Shown: positions 28,156 through 37,530 of the stretch, piece after piece | Position numbering within the stretch: position 1 is the stretch's first letter | Layout of the letters: each line of letters opens with the position of its first letter | From: HyVt-477 sp965224605 | GTDB lineage: Bacteria > Pseudomonadota > Gammaproteobacteria > Thiotrichales > Thiotrichaceae | Length of the DNA: 64,000 bases | Direction: 5' to 3' | Assembly: GCA_965224605.1 (NCBI GenBank) | Contig: CBDCZP010000009.1 | Location: forward strand, 1 to 64,000 | Notes under the pieces: model-generated | What the model was told of the DNA's origin: nothing | Seen by the model: only the letters and a program-made list of their open reading frames with translations | Databases searched by the model: none | Position numbers and translations under genes: made by a program

Positions 28156-28662
28156 TTAGATACATTCTTTAGGCAAATACTTTCTATTAACTCCGAACCG
28201 GGAATAACTGTAATTAATACAAGACCATGACAACGTTCCATCACTATTTTGTCTGGCTGCGAGTGCGAATGGCCATTTAAACCGGATTTCAGACGGTATA
28301 TTGCTTTCATTCTTAGTCAAGAACCAAAGAGTTATATCATTTCCTGCCCATGGACCTATCCACACACTATTAACAAGAGCCGTAGATTGAACACTATTTG
28401 CACCAATTCTCCTCAATATCTGTCGTGTCCGACCTCGTTTAAGAGCGTTTATATCCCCCGTTGATGCCAGATATAATTCGACATCTGTTTTGAGCTTGTT
28501 AAGCACTCCATATCCTTCTGTAAGATGGGCACGAATGGCGTATCCTTTATATGCAGGCAGTGCAACCCCCATTAAGATGCCAAGAATAGTCACGGAAAAC
28601 ATGAGCTCTAAGAGAGAATTACCTGATTGCTTATTCTTATTCTTATTCTTATTCGACATCAT
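28156..28662 (-). CDS. Type IV pilin-like protein (prepilin)
   Basis: A 168-residue protein with a class III leader: a positively charged leader of alternating Asn-Lys ends at Gly14, then N-S-L-L-E with Glu at +5 and the hydrophobic 'LMFSVTILGILMGVALPAY' helix. Position +1 is Asn rather than Phe. The C-terminal part 'DGTLSWSCINYSYSRFGVN' and 'LPKEC' makes the Cys-bounded D-region of PilA-like pilins. Cleavage by PilD after Gly14 is expected. No other pil gene is adjacent. The leader Asn-Lys stretch is encoded by four TTATTC units (28631-28654). Confidence 0.88.
   Translation of the reverse strand: MMSNKNKNKNKQSGNSLLELMFSVTILGILMGVALPAYKGYAIRAHLTEGYGVLNKLKTDVELYLASTGDINALKRGRTRQILRRIGANSVQSTALVNSVWIGPWAGNDITLWFLTKNESNIPSEIRFKWPFALAARQNSDGTLSWSCINYSYSRFGVNRKYLPKECI
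28631..28654 (-). repeat. Hexanucleotide repeat TTATTC x4 in pilin leader
   Basis: Four perfect TTATTC units (AAGAAT-type on the coding strand) encode Asn-Lys pairs in the leader of the prepilin. Change in copy number keeps the frame and only alters leader length and charge. Confidence 0.9.
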
Positions 28663-28854
28663 AGGACTATCATGACACTAACTAGTTTAAATCAAAAATT
28701 TTACCGATAAAACACCAAGGAGATACTTGTATTAAAGTAATGATCTGTAACAAACCATCCATCCATATTATTTGTGATCTGCACGGGTATGGGCTAATAA
28801 TAGTTGTCCATCACACCACTTAAATAATAAAACAAGCTCTTGGGCATCCAACTA

Positions 28855-29970
28855 ATGCTTACTGTATTTGTCATTCTTCTGTTAATACTATTAATACTTA
28901 CAAACAAAGCAGCTATCTATTTTAAGGCAAAAAGACCATCCTCTTCCTTGATTATCATCGTATGGCTTGTAGGGGCTATGAGTACCCTCCCTCTTATCAA
29001 CCTCATCAATACATCATTCTTCACCTACATACTTTTTTTCGTACTGATCACCTTCATATGCTTTAAGGTTCTGCTCGGACTCAAGCTACATTCATCCATG
29101 CTACTTGCCATCGGTAATTTCCCTGTTATTTACATTGTAATGCATAGTCTAGGGTTGATGATGGTTCCAGTCGTCAAGGCTGAAGTCCTTGTTTCGATTG
29201 AGCAGACTACACGCGAAATTTGCGACTGCAATGGTGATGTTGATTGCTTAACAAATACTTCACCCCAAGTATTGCAATTGATCACTCAATCCAAGCTTCT
29301 TTATGGTAAAGATGCATCACTTTCGGCGGATGTTATTGCAGAGGCAAACAAGTGTCTGCTGCCTGCTACGAAACAGAAAAATGTTATGATTGCTACGCTA
29401 CTGGATAACTGGGAACATCTTTTAAAAATAAACAGCAAGAAAGAAAGAAAAGACATGTCAGACCAGCCCATTCAAACAAGCTTAAATCATCAGACCAAGG
29501 GAATATCTAAGCAAAGCACAGAGTCTCACTCAGCCAAAAGCCAAAAGAACATGTCAGGGGAAAAACCTGTTACGCTTGAAAAAGAGAGGGTTGTATCAAA
29601 GAAATTGCTGCGTGACTTTAAGAACATATCAGTACATTCTGTAAAAAAACATCTCAACGATCAAATAAGGCTAACAAGGAAAAGTGGCAGCAAACTTGAA
29701 GGTTGGTTAAAAACAGATGAAAACAACAAAATCACCATCACACAGAAATTATCCGGTGGTTATGTGTTAATGCCTATTTCTAAAAATAGTATACGGTTGC
29801 TGGAGAGTAAACCCAGAAAAACAATAGCAGATCGCACAGTTTCCAGCCTTAAATTGACAAGTTCTTACCATCAAAACATCAGAACCACAGTCATCAAAAC
29901 ACCTCAGAACGTCAGGCAGCCATACATAAAAATAAAACAACAACAACCCCCTGTACTGAATCGCGACTAA
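28855..29970 (+). CDS. Membrane-anchored protein of unknown function
   Basis: 371 residues from the ATG at 28855; an in-frame TTG lies 15 bp upstream and neither has a strong ribosome site. Four hydrophobic segments fill the first 110 residues ('LTVFVILLLILLILT', 'SLIIIVWLVGAMSTLPL', 'ILFFVLITFICFKVLLGL', 'LAIGNFPVIYIVMHSLGL'). A Cys-containing stretch CDCNGDVDC follows, then a long Lys/Ser/Gln-rich basic tail without clear folds. The 178 bp upstream is shared with the divergent pilin gene. No family recognised. Confidence 0.65.
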   Translation: MLTVFVILLLILLILTNKAAIYFKAKRPSSSLIIIVWLVGAMSTLPLINLINTSFFTYILFFVLITFICFKVLLGLKLHSSMLLAIGNFPVIYIVMHSLGLMMVPVVKAEVLVSIEQTTREICDCNGDVDCLTNTSPQVLQLITQSKLLYGKDASLSADVIAEANKCLLPATKQKNVMIATLLDNWEHLLKINSKKERKDMSDQPIQTSLNHQTKGISKQSTESHSAKSQKNMSGEKPVTLEKERVVSKKLLRDFKNISVHSVKKHLNDQIRLTRKSGSKLEGWLKTDENNKITITQKLSGGYVLMPISKNSIRLLESKPRKTIADRTVSSLKLTSSYHQNIRTTVIKTPQNVRQPYIKIKQQQPPVLNRD

Positions 29971-30044
29971 CCGCTATGCCGCTATTATTTCTATAGCTCT
30001 AGAAATATTCCAGATATTGAAGATATTGAAGATACAAAAGATGT

Positions 30045-30437
30045 CTAAAGAAGATCTTCATAGGCGGTCTTGAACATGGCTTCCAGATCATCAATGACTG
30101 CTGCGGCATCGCGCCCTTTTAAAATATGATCCGTCATAAAACTTGATGTTTTATCAAGTAAGAGACTTTTATTAATCATTGGATAGGTCTTGTTTAAGCG
30201 TTTGATCGCTTTGATAACACTTTCTTCAGCAGGACGCCCTATAGATAAGGGTGCTGGCAAAGGTAGTTCTTCTTGATCTGCTGACTCAACATTCTGATCA
30301 TTATCGTTAGCAGCATCAGCTAAAAAAGCACTGAACTTTAATAATGTTTGTTGATCTTTTGTTGTTAAGGATTTAAACAAACTTAATAGCTTTCTCTCAT
30401 CCTTTGTTCCAGACGTGGGAGGAAAACCACCAATCAC
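30045..30437 (-). CDS. Small conserved protein at the end of the cvpA operon
   Basis: A 130-residue soluble protein starting at a GTG that overlaps the cvpA stop (GTGA), so it is translationally coupled. It has a helical N-terminus 'DERKLLSLFKSLTTKDQQTL', an acidic linker, a Pro-rich joint 'ELPLPAPLSIGRPAEES' and a helical C-terminus 'IKAIKRLNKTYPMINKSLLL'. The position is where purF usually follows cvpA in gammaproteobacteria, but there is no similarity to PurF. No function can be given. Confidence 0.75.
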   Translation of the reverse strand: MIGGFPPTSGTKDERKLLSLFKSLTTKDQQTLLKFSAFLADAANDNDQNVESADQEELPLPAPLSIGRPAEESVIKAIKRLNKTYPMINKSLLLDKTSSFMTDHILKGRDAAAVIDDLEAMFKTAYEDLL

Positions 30438-31012
30438 TTTATGACTTCTTCAGCTTTTTCTGAGGCATTAGTATCAGCAGCGGAATCATCAATACCTAAT
30501 TTAACACCCCAAGACTTAAACATATTAGCCGTGTTATCAGGAGTTTCTTTTTTAATCCATTCAGAGGCATTCACAAAATGCGGAACAAGCTTTGATCCTT
30601 TCCATAAATCACCATCAGTAAACGAAGTCAGGCCAAGCCGCATCAGTAAAACGATTAAGGTGACGACGAATGCGCCACGTAATACACCAAAGGCTCCGCC
30701 CAATACTCTATCAGTACTGCCCAGACCGGCTATATGCACAGCTTTACCAAAAAGATAGTTAATCAAGGCACCAATAATAAAGACACCAATAACGATCAAT
30801 AAAACAGATACCGCATCGCGAGCCAGCTCATGAGGGATATTAAAAGGTAATTCAGCTGCAAGTTTTTTATAGAACAAAAAAGCTGCAAAACCCGCAACAA
30901 CCCAAGTTGTCAGAGAAAAAGCCTCTCTGACAAACCCGCGAACAAAACCAACAACCGCTGACAGCAATATTAATACAACAATACCAATGTCAATATAGTT
31001 GATTGAATCCAT
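30434..31012 (-). CDS. cvpA: CvpA family membrane protein
   Basis: A 192-residue protein with four TM helices. The opening 'YIDIGIVVLILLSAVVGFVR' and 'GFVREAFSLTTWVVAGFAAF' are the classic CvpA motif. Known as colicin V production protein and linked to envelope homeostasis. The ATG overlaps the SPOR gene stop by one base (TAATG). Part of the minus-strand trp-acc-fol-SPOR-cvpA operon. Confidence 0.93.
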   Translation of the reverse strand: MDSINYIDIGIVVLILLSAVVGFVRGFVREAFSLTTWVVAGFAAFLFYKKLAAELPFNIPHELARDAVSVLLIVIGVFIIGALINYLFGKAVHIAGLGSTDRVLGGAFGVLRGAFVVTLIVLLMRLGLTSFTDGDLWKGSKLVPHFVNASEWIKKETPDNTANMFKSWGVKLGIDDSAADTNASEKAEEVIK

Positions 31013-31989
31013 TAGTTCCTAACCACAATACTGCTTTGTACATAAGGATTCTGTAAATAACGGCGTTTCATCGAAGCTTGTTTCTTAATCGCTGATGACT
31101 TACCAGAATAGCTACCTACTCGTACACGATAGATGGGTTTACCACTACGCTTTGTAGTACTCACAAAAGAGGGATAGCCTTCTTTTGCCATTGTCGCTTT
31201 CAGTCTATTCGCCTTAGATGCGCTAGAAGTCGCTAGTAATTGCACAACATACTTGTTACGCCCAGCGGTTGTTGTGCTAGATTTCTTCTTTACAGTTTTC
31301 TTCTTAGTCGTTTTAACTGTTTTCTTTGCGACCGAAGATTTATTTCTCGAACTAGCAACCTTACGTGCTTTCTTACTTCCCACTGCAGGAAGTTTTTTCT
31401 CATTGACTAACTTATATTTAGTACCCGTCTTAACCACCTTTTTCGTTTTCTTAGGTGTTGCTTTCAGGGTTAATCGACCATCAATGGAAGGTCTCATTTC
31501 TCTCTTTCCAGGTGTACGGAACTCAAAGTTAGCAGGAGTGTTCTTTACACCTGCTGTTTTCGAACCATAAACCGCCTGCCCTGAACCATCAACAACAACA
31601 TTAGTTTTTGCTAGTGATGGATTACCTGTCTTAGCATCAACGGGGTTATCTTTGCCATCACCCATGCCGACCAATTTCTTACCAGCATCAGCAACCACTT
31701 TACCCGTAGTCTTTGCGCCATCTTTTACAGCTCCTGCTACCTTCGATCCTGTGGCAACTGCACCTGTAACTACGCTTGAAGTCGCAGCAACCACACCTGA
31801 TTTACTTGCATCATTCCCGGCTGTTGCACTACCATCTGGGAATATCTGAATCGGTGATTTTGGTAATTCCATATTCACCACCTCTTTACGCTCTGGACCT
31901 TTACCCTTAAGCAAATATCCTAATAGTAAAGCAGCAACCAGTGCTAAGACCACTGCTCCTATTCCACGTCTAACTACTGCCTTTTCCAT
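31012..31989 (-). CDS. SPOR domain protein (DedD-like)
   Basis: A 325-residue bitopic protein: short cytosolic N-terminus, one TM 'IGAVVLALVAALLLGYLL', a long Lys/Thr/Val-rich low-complexity linker, and a C-terminal SPOR domain from about residue 247 ('NKYVVQLLATSSASKANRLK' to 'VRVGSYSGKSSAIKKQASMK'). SPOR domains bind denuded septal glycan, placing it at the division site. Its position between folC and cvpA is that of dedD in related genomes, but the linker is longer and strongly basic compared with E. coli DedD. Confidence 0.85.
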   Translation of the reverse strand: MEKAVVRRGIGAVVLALVAALLLGYLLKGKGPERKEVVNMELPKSPIQIFPDGSATAGNDASKSGVVAATSSVVTGAVATGSKVAGAVKDGAKTTGKVVADAGKKLVGMGDGKDNPVDAKTGNPSLAKTNVVVDGSGQAVYGSKTAGVKNTPANFEFRTPGKREMRPSIDGRLTLKATPKKTKKVVKTGTKYKLVNEKKLPAVGSKKARKVASSRNKSSVAKKTVKTTKKKTVKKKSSTTTAGRNKYVVQLLATSSASKANRLKATMAKEGYPSFVSTTKRSGKPIYRVRVGSYSGKSSAIKKQASMKRRYLQNPYVQSSIVVRN

Positions 31990-32116
31990 TTTAACATCTC
32001 CTGTTCTCTATGAACTGCTAACAATTATTCATGGCTTTCAACCATTTTACACCATGAACTGTTTATGACTTAAAAAAAATAATAATGTTTATGTATGAGT
32101 ATTTTAGCACGTTTTC

Positions 32117-33592
32117 TTAAAAAATCACTTTAAATTGAGATAAAACCAAAAAAGAACCAAATACAATGACCTTATCGGCCTTTTTCAGCTCTTTTTTACA
32201 ACCCTCCCAAGCCGCTTCAAGTGTCTCAAAAGCTGTTATATTTATATCGGTGGCATCAACAACATCACTGGTACTCATCTTATTAACCAAATCTTCAACG
32301 GAGATTCCACGTGGATCATTAAGAGTAGACACAAACCAACGATCAATTAGCGGATTCATAACATCAACAACCTGATTGATATCTTTATCATCCAACATGG
32401 AAAAAAGCGCATAGGTTTTACCCGGTTCATTTTTCTGCGTACTCTTGTTGTTATGTCTAGCTCGTTGAATCGCTCGTTGAGTAGCCGTTTTAGATAACCA
32501 CCCAGCCAATTGCTTGGCAGCATGACCATTATGTGCAACGTCAAGAATAATATCCGGCTGCGTCTGTACCTGTTCTAATCGACCGAGCAATTTGACCTGC
32601 TTTAGGCCAGCACGAATAGATGTGTTAGATACTTTCAGTTTATTTTTTAGCGCATATAAAGCGGATATAGCTACAGCGGCATTGTTAAACTGAAAGTCAC
32701 CTTGCAAGGCAGGGAACGGTAAATTGACCCATTGCTGCTCGGATAGTCGAAGATTCCAGTCTGTCTCGCCTATCTCCCAAGTAAACTCACAGCTAAAGTT
32801 TTTACCTGTTCGACCTTTACCTAGCTGATTGTTTACTTGATCCTGATTAGCTGCCTGATAAAGTATAGCGCCGATTTCCCGTGCTTGTTCAGCAATTGAA
32901 AGTGGTGGCTCAAGGTCACCTGAAATCACCACGCCGCCTTGACGCATAATCCCTGATTTCTCACGACCAATGTCCTCACGATTATCACCCAGCCATTTCA
33001 CATGATCTATACCAATGCTGGTGATAACAGCAACATCGTTATCCCAAAGATTAACAGCATCCAGACGACCACCCATGCCTACTTCTAGGATAGCCACTTC
33101 AATATCTTGCTGATGGAATATCCAGATAGCCGCTAAAGTGGCAAATTCAAAATAGGTTAGACTAATTTCTTCTGCCGTTGCACTTGCCGCACGTGCACTA
33201 TCAATCGCTGCAAATGCCGCGCAAAGTAAGGCGTCTTCGGTGTCTTTCGCTACACCGTTATTCGACACCTTTATCCGTTCATTATAACGGTAGAGATAAG
33301 GACTCGTGTAAGACCCGGTACGATACCCTTCTGCTATGAGCATAGCTTCCAGTATGGCGACGGTTGAACCTTTACCATTGGTTCCTGCGACTGTGATAAT
33401 AGGAAAGGGAACACTTAATAGTTGCATTCTCGTGGCGACTTCACGAATGCGATCCAAGCCTAAATCTATATCTACCCAATGGACAGATTCCTGCCACTTT
33501 AGCCATTCATCAAGAGAGTCAAACCTTGGATTCTTGCTGTTCACGTAGTTCTTATCATTCTTGTCATTTAGGTTCTTGCCATACAAGTTCAC
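32117..33592 (-). CDS. folC: Bifunctional folylpolyglutamate/dihydrofolate synthase FolC
   Basis: 491 residues from a GTG at 33592, longer than usual because of an Asn/Lys-rich extension of about 22 residues before the conserved 'SLDEWLKWQESVHWVDIDLG'. P-loop 'TVAGTNGKGSTVA' (about 68-79), Mur-ligase-type 'EVGMGGRLDAVN' and 'SIGIDHVKWLG' are intact. It makes dihydrofolate from dihydropteroate and adds glutamates to folate. No other start fits well. Linked to accD and the SPOR gene on the same strand. Confidence 0.93.
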   Translation of the reverse strand: MNLYGKNLNDKNDKNYVNSKNPRFDSLDEWLKWQESVHWVDIDLGLDRIREVATRMQLLSVPFPIITVAGTNGKGSTVAILEAMLIAEGYRTGSYTSPYLYRYNERIKVSNNGVAKDTEDALLCAAFAAIDSARAASATAEEISLTYFEFATLAAIWIFHQQDIEVAILEVGMGGRLDAVNLWDNDVAVITSIGIDHVKWLGDNREDIGREKSGIMRQGGVVISGDLEPPLSIAEQAREIGAILYQAANQDQVNNQLGKGRTGKNFSCEFTWEIGETDWNLRLSEQQWVNLPFPALQGDFQFNNAAVAISALYALKNKLKVSNTSIRAGLKQVKLLGRLEQVQTQPDIILDVAHNGHAAKQLAGWLSKTATQRAIQRARHNNKSTQKNEPGKTYALFSMLDDKDINQVVDVMNPLIDRWFVSTLNDPRGISVEDLVNKMSTSDVVDATDINITAFETLEAAWEGCKKELKKADKVIVFGSFLVLSQFKVIF

Positions 33593-33702
33593 ACAAGCTA
33601 ATAATTAAATTGTGCAAGACTTCCGTACCCTTCGACAGGCTCAGGATACTGCTAATACTTCTCAAGGAGGGTACTCTTGCTTATCAAGATGCTGCTATTG
33701 CT

Positions 33703-34662
33703 TTACTTTTCAGCTCCGTCTACAGATACATTAATTTCTTCTTCCGAGCTGTCTTCAGCATCCTCATGATCAATGCTGGCAGGACGGGGGCGATGTTTCA
33801 AAATAGCTAACAAATCTGCTATTTCAGCACGTAGATCATTACGACTAATAATACGATCAACAGCTCCCTTTTCTAACAGAAATTCACTGCGCTGAAAGCC
33901 TTCGGGCAGGGTTTCTCCAACCGTCTGTTCGATCACGCGTGGCCCTGCAAAACCTATTAGCGCTTTTGGTTCAGCAATAATCACATCACCCAACATAGCA
34001 AAACTGGCAGAGACGCCACCCATCGTTGGATCGGTTAATACAGAAATAAACGGTAATCCGGCTTCAGAAAGTCGCGTCAACGCTGCACTGGTTTTTGCCA
34101 TTTGCATCAAGGAAAACAAAGCCTCTTGCATTCTGGCTCCACCACTTGCGGAAAATACAATATAGGGAATACCTTCGTTAATCGCGGCATTGACACCCTG
34201 AACAAATCGCTCACCTACGACTGACCCCATAGAGCCACCCATAAAACGGAAATCAAAAGCCGCGGCTACCAACGGATTTCCATGAACCATTCCACGCATC
34301 ACAATAAGTGCATCTTTTTCTTCAGTAGCTTTTTGCGCTGCAATAATTCTGTCTTTATATTTTTTGCCATCCTTAAACTTGATAATATCGATAGGTGTAA
34401 CATTATCGGCAATCTCTTTACGCCCCGTCTCATCCAGGAAGACCTCAAGACGTTTACGTCCACCCAATCGCATGTGGTGCTCACATTTAGGGCAAACTTG
34501 ATTATTTCGTTGCAGGTCGTTTTTATATAACACTGCGTTACAAGAAGGACATTGACTCCACAAGCCTTCTGGCACAGAGCCTTTTTTACCACCCGTATCC
34601 TCGGTTCTGATACGTGACGGTAAAAGCTTCTCAAACCAGCTGATGACATCTTCCTGTTTCAT
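33703..34662 (-). CDS. accD: Acetyl-CoA carboxylase carboxyltransferase subunit beta (AccD)
   Basis: A 319-residue protein with the N-terminal zinc ribbon (Cys38, Cys41, Cys57, Cys60) and carboxyltransferase motifs 'DALIVMRGMVHGNPLVAAAF', 'FSASGGARMQEALFSLMQMA', 'DPTMGGVSASFAMLGD' and 'IGFAGPRVIEQTV'. It pairs with AccA to make malonyl-CoA for fatty acid synthesis. GGAGA precedes the ATG. The order trpA-accD-folC is the standard gammaproteobacterial one. Confidence 0.96.
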   Translation of the reverse strand: MKQEDVISWFEKLLPSRIRTEDTGGKKGSVPEGLWSQCPSCNAVLYKNDLQRNNQVCPKCEHHMRLGGRKRLEVFLDETGRKEIADNVTPIDIIKFKDGKKYKDRIIAAQKATEEKDALIVMRGMVHGNPLVAAAFDFRFMGGSMGSVVGERFVQGVNAAINEGIPYIVFSASGGARMQEALFSLMQMAKTSAALTRLSEAGLPFISVLTDPTMGGVSASFAMLGDVIIAEPKALIGFAGPRVIEQTVGETLPEGFQRSEFLLEKGAVDRIISRNDLRAEIADLLAILKHRPRPASIDHEDAEDSSEEEINVSVDGAEK

Positions 34663-34717
34663 AGTTTCTCCATTCTTGCCTGATCCATTTTATGGACCCA
34701 TTATTAATCCATACCTG

Positions 34718-35521
34718 CTATTGATCCATTCCTTCTCGCATATCGAACAACAGTTCGCCAATATCATGCAAAATTTTCTCTGTATCTTTCTTGTTCGCTT
34801 CAACTTTCTTAACAATAGCACTACCAACAACCACGGCATCCGCAACTTTGCCAACCGCGCTGGCAGAAGCCTTGTCCTTGATGCCGAAACCGACAGCCAA
34901 AGGTAAATCAGTAATGCTTCTGATCAGTTGTAGCTTTTTATCAACTTCATCCACATTCAGGATACTTGATCCCGTGACACCTTTGAGTGATACATAATAC
35001 AGGAAGCCACTGCCATACTCAGCGATTTTACGTATTCTACTTTCAATCGTAGTCGGAGCAATCAGAAAAATACAATCCAGCTGATTAGCTTTCATATGGC
35101 TAACGAATTCATCACTTTCTTCAGGTGGCAAATCTACCGTCAAAACACCATCCACACCCGCTTCGCTCGCCGCATTCGCAAACTGTTCATAACCCATTTT
35201 CTCAACAGGATTGAGATAACCCATCAATATAATCGGTGTATTTATATCTTGCTGTCGAAATTCCTTCACCCTATCCAGCACTTTCAACAAGCTGATACCC
35301 TGTGCCAAAGCACGCTCCATACTTTTCTGTATGATCGGCCCATCGGCACTAGGGTCAGAAAATGGCACACCCAGTTCAAGGATGTTAGCGCCATTTGCCA
35401 CCATATGATGCATCAAGGGAACCGTCACAGATAAATCAGGATCTCCGGCGGCAATGTAAGGAATCAAAGCCGTGGTATTTTGCTTCTTCAGGGTTTCGAA
35501 ACAGTTAGCAATTCGACTCAT
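34718..35521 (-). CDS. trpA: Tryptophan synthase alpha subunit
   Basis: A 267-residue TIM-barrel with catalytic Glu49 ('NILELGVPFSDPSADGPIIQ') and Asp60. It also has 'GVDGVLTVDLPPEE', 'FLYYVSLKGVTGS' and 'AVGFGIKD'. It cleaves indole-3-glycerol phosphate to indole, which is passed to TrpB. ATGA overlap with trpB. All catalytic residues intact. Confidence 0.97.
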   Translation of the reverse strand: MSRIANCFETLKKQNTTALIPYIAAGDPDLSVTVPLMHHMVANGANILELGVPFSDPSADGPIIQKSMERALAQGISLLKVLDRVKEFRQQDINTPIILMGYLNPVEKMGYEQFANAASEAGVDGVLTVDLPPEESDEFVSHMKANQLDCIFLIAPTTIESRIRKIAEYGSGFLYYVSLKGVTGSSILNVDEVDKKLQLIRSITDLPLAVGFGIKDKASASAVGKVADAVVVGSAIVKKVEANKKDTEKILHDIGELLFDMREGMDQ

Positions 35522-36771
35522 AATTCTATCCCCTCCAACGCCGCGACGGTATTAATATCCTTGTCGCCTCTTCCCGACAAGTTAACAATGATCTGTTGAT
35601 CCGGCGACATCGTAGGAGCCAGTTTTATGGCATAAGCCAAGGCATGACTACTTTCTAGTGCAGGAATAATACCTTCAATACGCGTCAAGGCATGAAATGC
35701 CGCTAACGCCTCGTCATCAGTAACCGCAACGTAATTAGCGCGTCCGATATCCTTTAACCACGAATGCTCAGGCCCCACTCCAGGATAATCCAAACCGGCT
35801 GAAACAGAGTGTGTTTCAATGATTTGACCATCAGCATCGTCCATCAAATAAGTACGATTGCCATGTAAAACCCCCGGCTGACCTTTGCATAACGGTGCGG
35901 CATGTTGTCCGGTTTCCAAACCATTGCCTGCCGCTTCAACACCATAAATATCTACCGCCTCATCAGACAAGAAAGGGTGGAACAAACCAATAGCATTAGA
36001 ACCCCCACCGACACAAGCAACCAAAGCATCTGGTAAGCGGCCTGTTTGTTCTAGAATTTGTTCACGTGCTTCACGCCCCACCACGCACTGGAAATCTCGT
36101 ACTAACAAAGGATACGGGTGAGGGCCTGCAACGGTACCAATAATATAAAACGTATCATCAACATTGGTGACCCAATCACGCATCGCTTCATTGAGTGCAT
36201 CTTTTAATGTCTTGGAACCCGAAGTGACCGGAATAACCTCTGCACCCAGCAACTTCATGCGATACACATTAGGCGCTTGGCGAGCAACATCCACCTCACC
36301 CATGTAAACCACACATTCCAACCCTAAGCGTGCGGCTATGGTTGCAGAAGCCACACCATGCTGTCCGGCTCCTGTTTCAGCAATAATGCGAGTTTTACCC
36401 ATATGCTTAGCCAGCAATGCCTGCCCAATCGTATTATTGATTTTGTGAGCGCCGGTATGATTCAAATCTTCTCGTTTAAGATAAATCTGCGCCCCGCCTA
36501 ATTCCCTACTCCAGCGCTTGGCATGATAGAGCGGACTAGGGCGACCCACATAATGACGAAGATCATCGTCAAACTCTGCCTGAAAGGCAGCATCATCTTT
36601 AAGTTCAAAGTAAGCATCACGGAGCAGGTCAATGGCTTCCATCAAGGTTTCTGCTGCAAAACAACCCCCGTGGATACCAAAATGCCCAGCCTTATCAGGA
36701 AATTCATCCCAGTTTATATCGCTAAAATTCTGGGTTGAGTTATTGTTTATATCATTTGTTGAGCTAGACAC
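35518..36771 (-). CDS. trpB: Tryptophan synthase beta subunit
   Basis: A 417-residue TrpB1-type enzyme starting at GTG 36771 with GAGG 6 bp upstream. PLP lysine Lys110 lies in 'REDLNHTGAHKINNTIGQAL'. 'ETGAGQHGVASATIAARLGL' and the 'CVGGGSNAIG' phosphate loop are intact. It condenses indole with serine. It overlaps trpF by 8 bp and trpA by 4 bp, so trpFBA is one coupled unit. The N-terminus has an Asn/Ser-rich addition of about 15 residues. Confidence 0.97.
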   Translation of the reverse strand: MSSSTNDINNNSTQNFSDINWDEFPDKAGHFGIHGGCFAAETLMEAIDLLRDAYFELKDDAAFQAEFDDDLRHYVGRPSPLYHAKRWSRELGGAQIYLKREDLNHTGAHKINNTIGQALLAKHMGKTRIIAETGAGQHGVASATIAARLGLECVVYMGEVDVARQAPNVYRMKLLGAEVIPVTSGSKTLKDALNEAMRDWVTNVDDTFYIIGTVAGPHPYPLLVRDFQCVVGREAREQILEQTGRLPDALVACVGGGSNAIGLFHPFLSDEAVDIYGVEAAGNGLETGQHAAPLCKGQPGVLHGNRTYLMDDADGQIIETHSVSAGLDYPGVGPEHSWLKDIGRANYVAVTDDEALAAFHALTRIEGIIPALESSHALAYAIKLAPTMSPDQQIIVNLSGRGDKDINTVAALEGIEL

Positions 36772-37426
36772 TTCTTACCTCTTGCATAAATTTTTGTACT
36801 TTTGTTGCATCTTTAATCCCGGGAGCAGATTCTACACCACTACTGACATCGACAGCATAAACATCAGCCGTCTGCAAAGCCTTCGCTACATTATCAGGGT
36901 TTAAGCCACCTGCCAAAATGATAGGTACAGGGTAATCTACTGGAATGTTTTTCCAGTCAAAACTATTGCCGGCGCCTCCCGCTTCACCAGGAGCATGGCC
37001 ATCGACTAGAAAACCCTTTGCTTCAGGGTATGATTCTGCATAACGCTTAAAATCAAAACCCGACTCCCTGTCATCTTTGCCCTTGCCCTCTCCACCCTCA
37101 CTTTCATCATATCCCATCGCCACTGCCTTAATATAGGCATGATGAAAAGAAGCACAAAACTCAGGAGATTCATCACCATGGAATTGTAATAAATCACAGG
37201 AGACATCGGCAATGACTTCATGCACGTAATCACTGCTCGGATTCATAAAAAGAGCAACCACTGAAACAAAAGGCGGCAGTGCATCACAAATGTCAACGGC
37301 TTGCTCAATGGTGACATAACGGGAACTTTTCTTATAAAAAACTAGTCCTATTGCATCAACACCAGCATCCGCTACTTGCCGAGCATCAGCAACGGAGGTT
37401 ATGCCACAAATTTTCACTCTTGCCAT
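36764..37426 (-). CDS. trpF: Phosphoribosylanthranilate isomerase
   Basis: A 220-residue TIM-barrel with catalytic Cys7 ('VKICGITSVADARQVADAGV'), 'AIGLVFYKKSSRYV', 'LLQFHGDESPEFC' and 'AVDVSSGVES' with the general-acid Asp. It isomerises PRA to CdRP. It carries a polar insert near residue 125 (ESEGGEGKGKDDRESG) that is absent from most TrpF proteins and probably sits in a surface loop. First gene of the long minus-strand operon; its promoter must lie in or near 37427-37530. Confidence 0.95.
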   Translation of the reverse strand: MARVKICGITSVADARQVADAGVDAIGLVFYKKSSRYVTIEQAVDICDALPPFVSVVALFMNPSSDYVHEVIADVSCDLLQFHGDESPEFCASFHHAYIKAVAMGYDESEGGEGKGKDDRESGFDFKRYAESYPEAKGFLVDGHAPGEAGGAGNSFDWKNIPVDYPVPIILAGGLNPDNVAKALQTADVYAVDVSSGVESAPGIKDATKVQKFMQEVRSV

Positions 37427-37530
37427 GGGTATATTTCTCTTTTTTATGCTTGAAGACTTATGGATACCATATGATAGACTTGCTCACGCAAATTAGCACC
37501 TACAAAACCGAGACTAACAATAAAATCACT

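Noticed and set aside
37351..37530. N-terminal extension of the Sel1 protein
   Set aside because: Would overlap trpF antisense and place 60 residues before the signal peptide; start at 37531 fits better.
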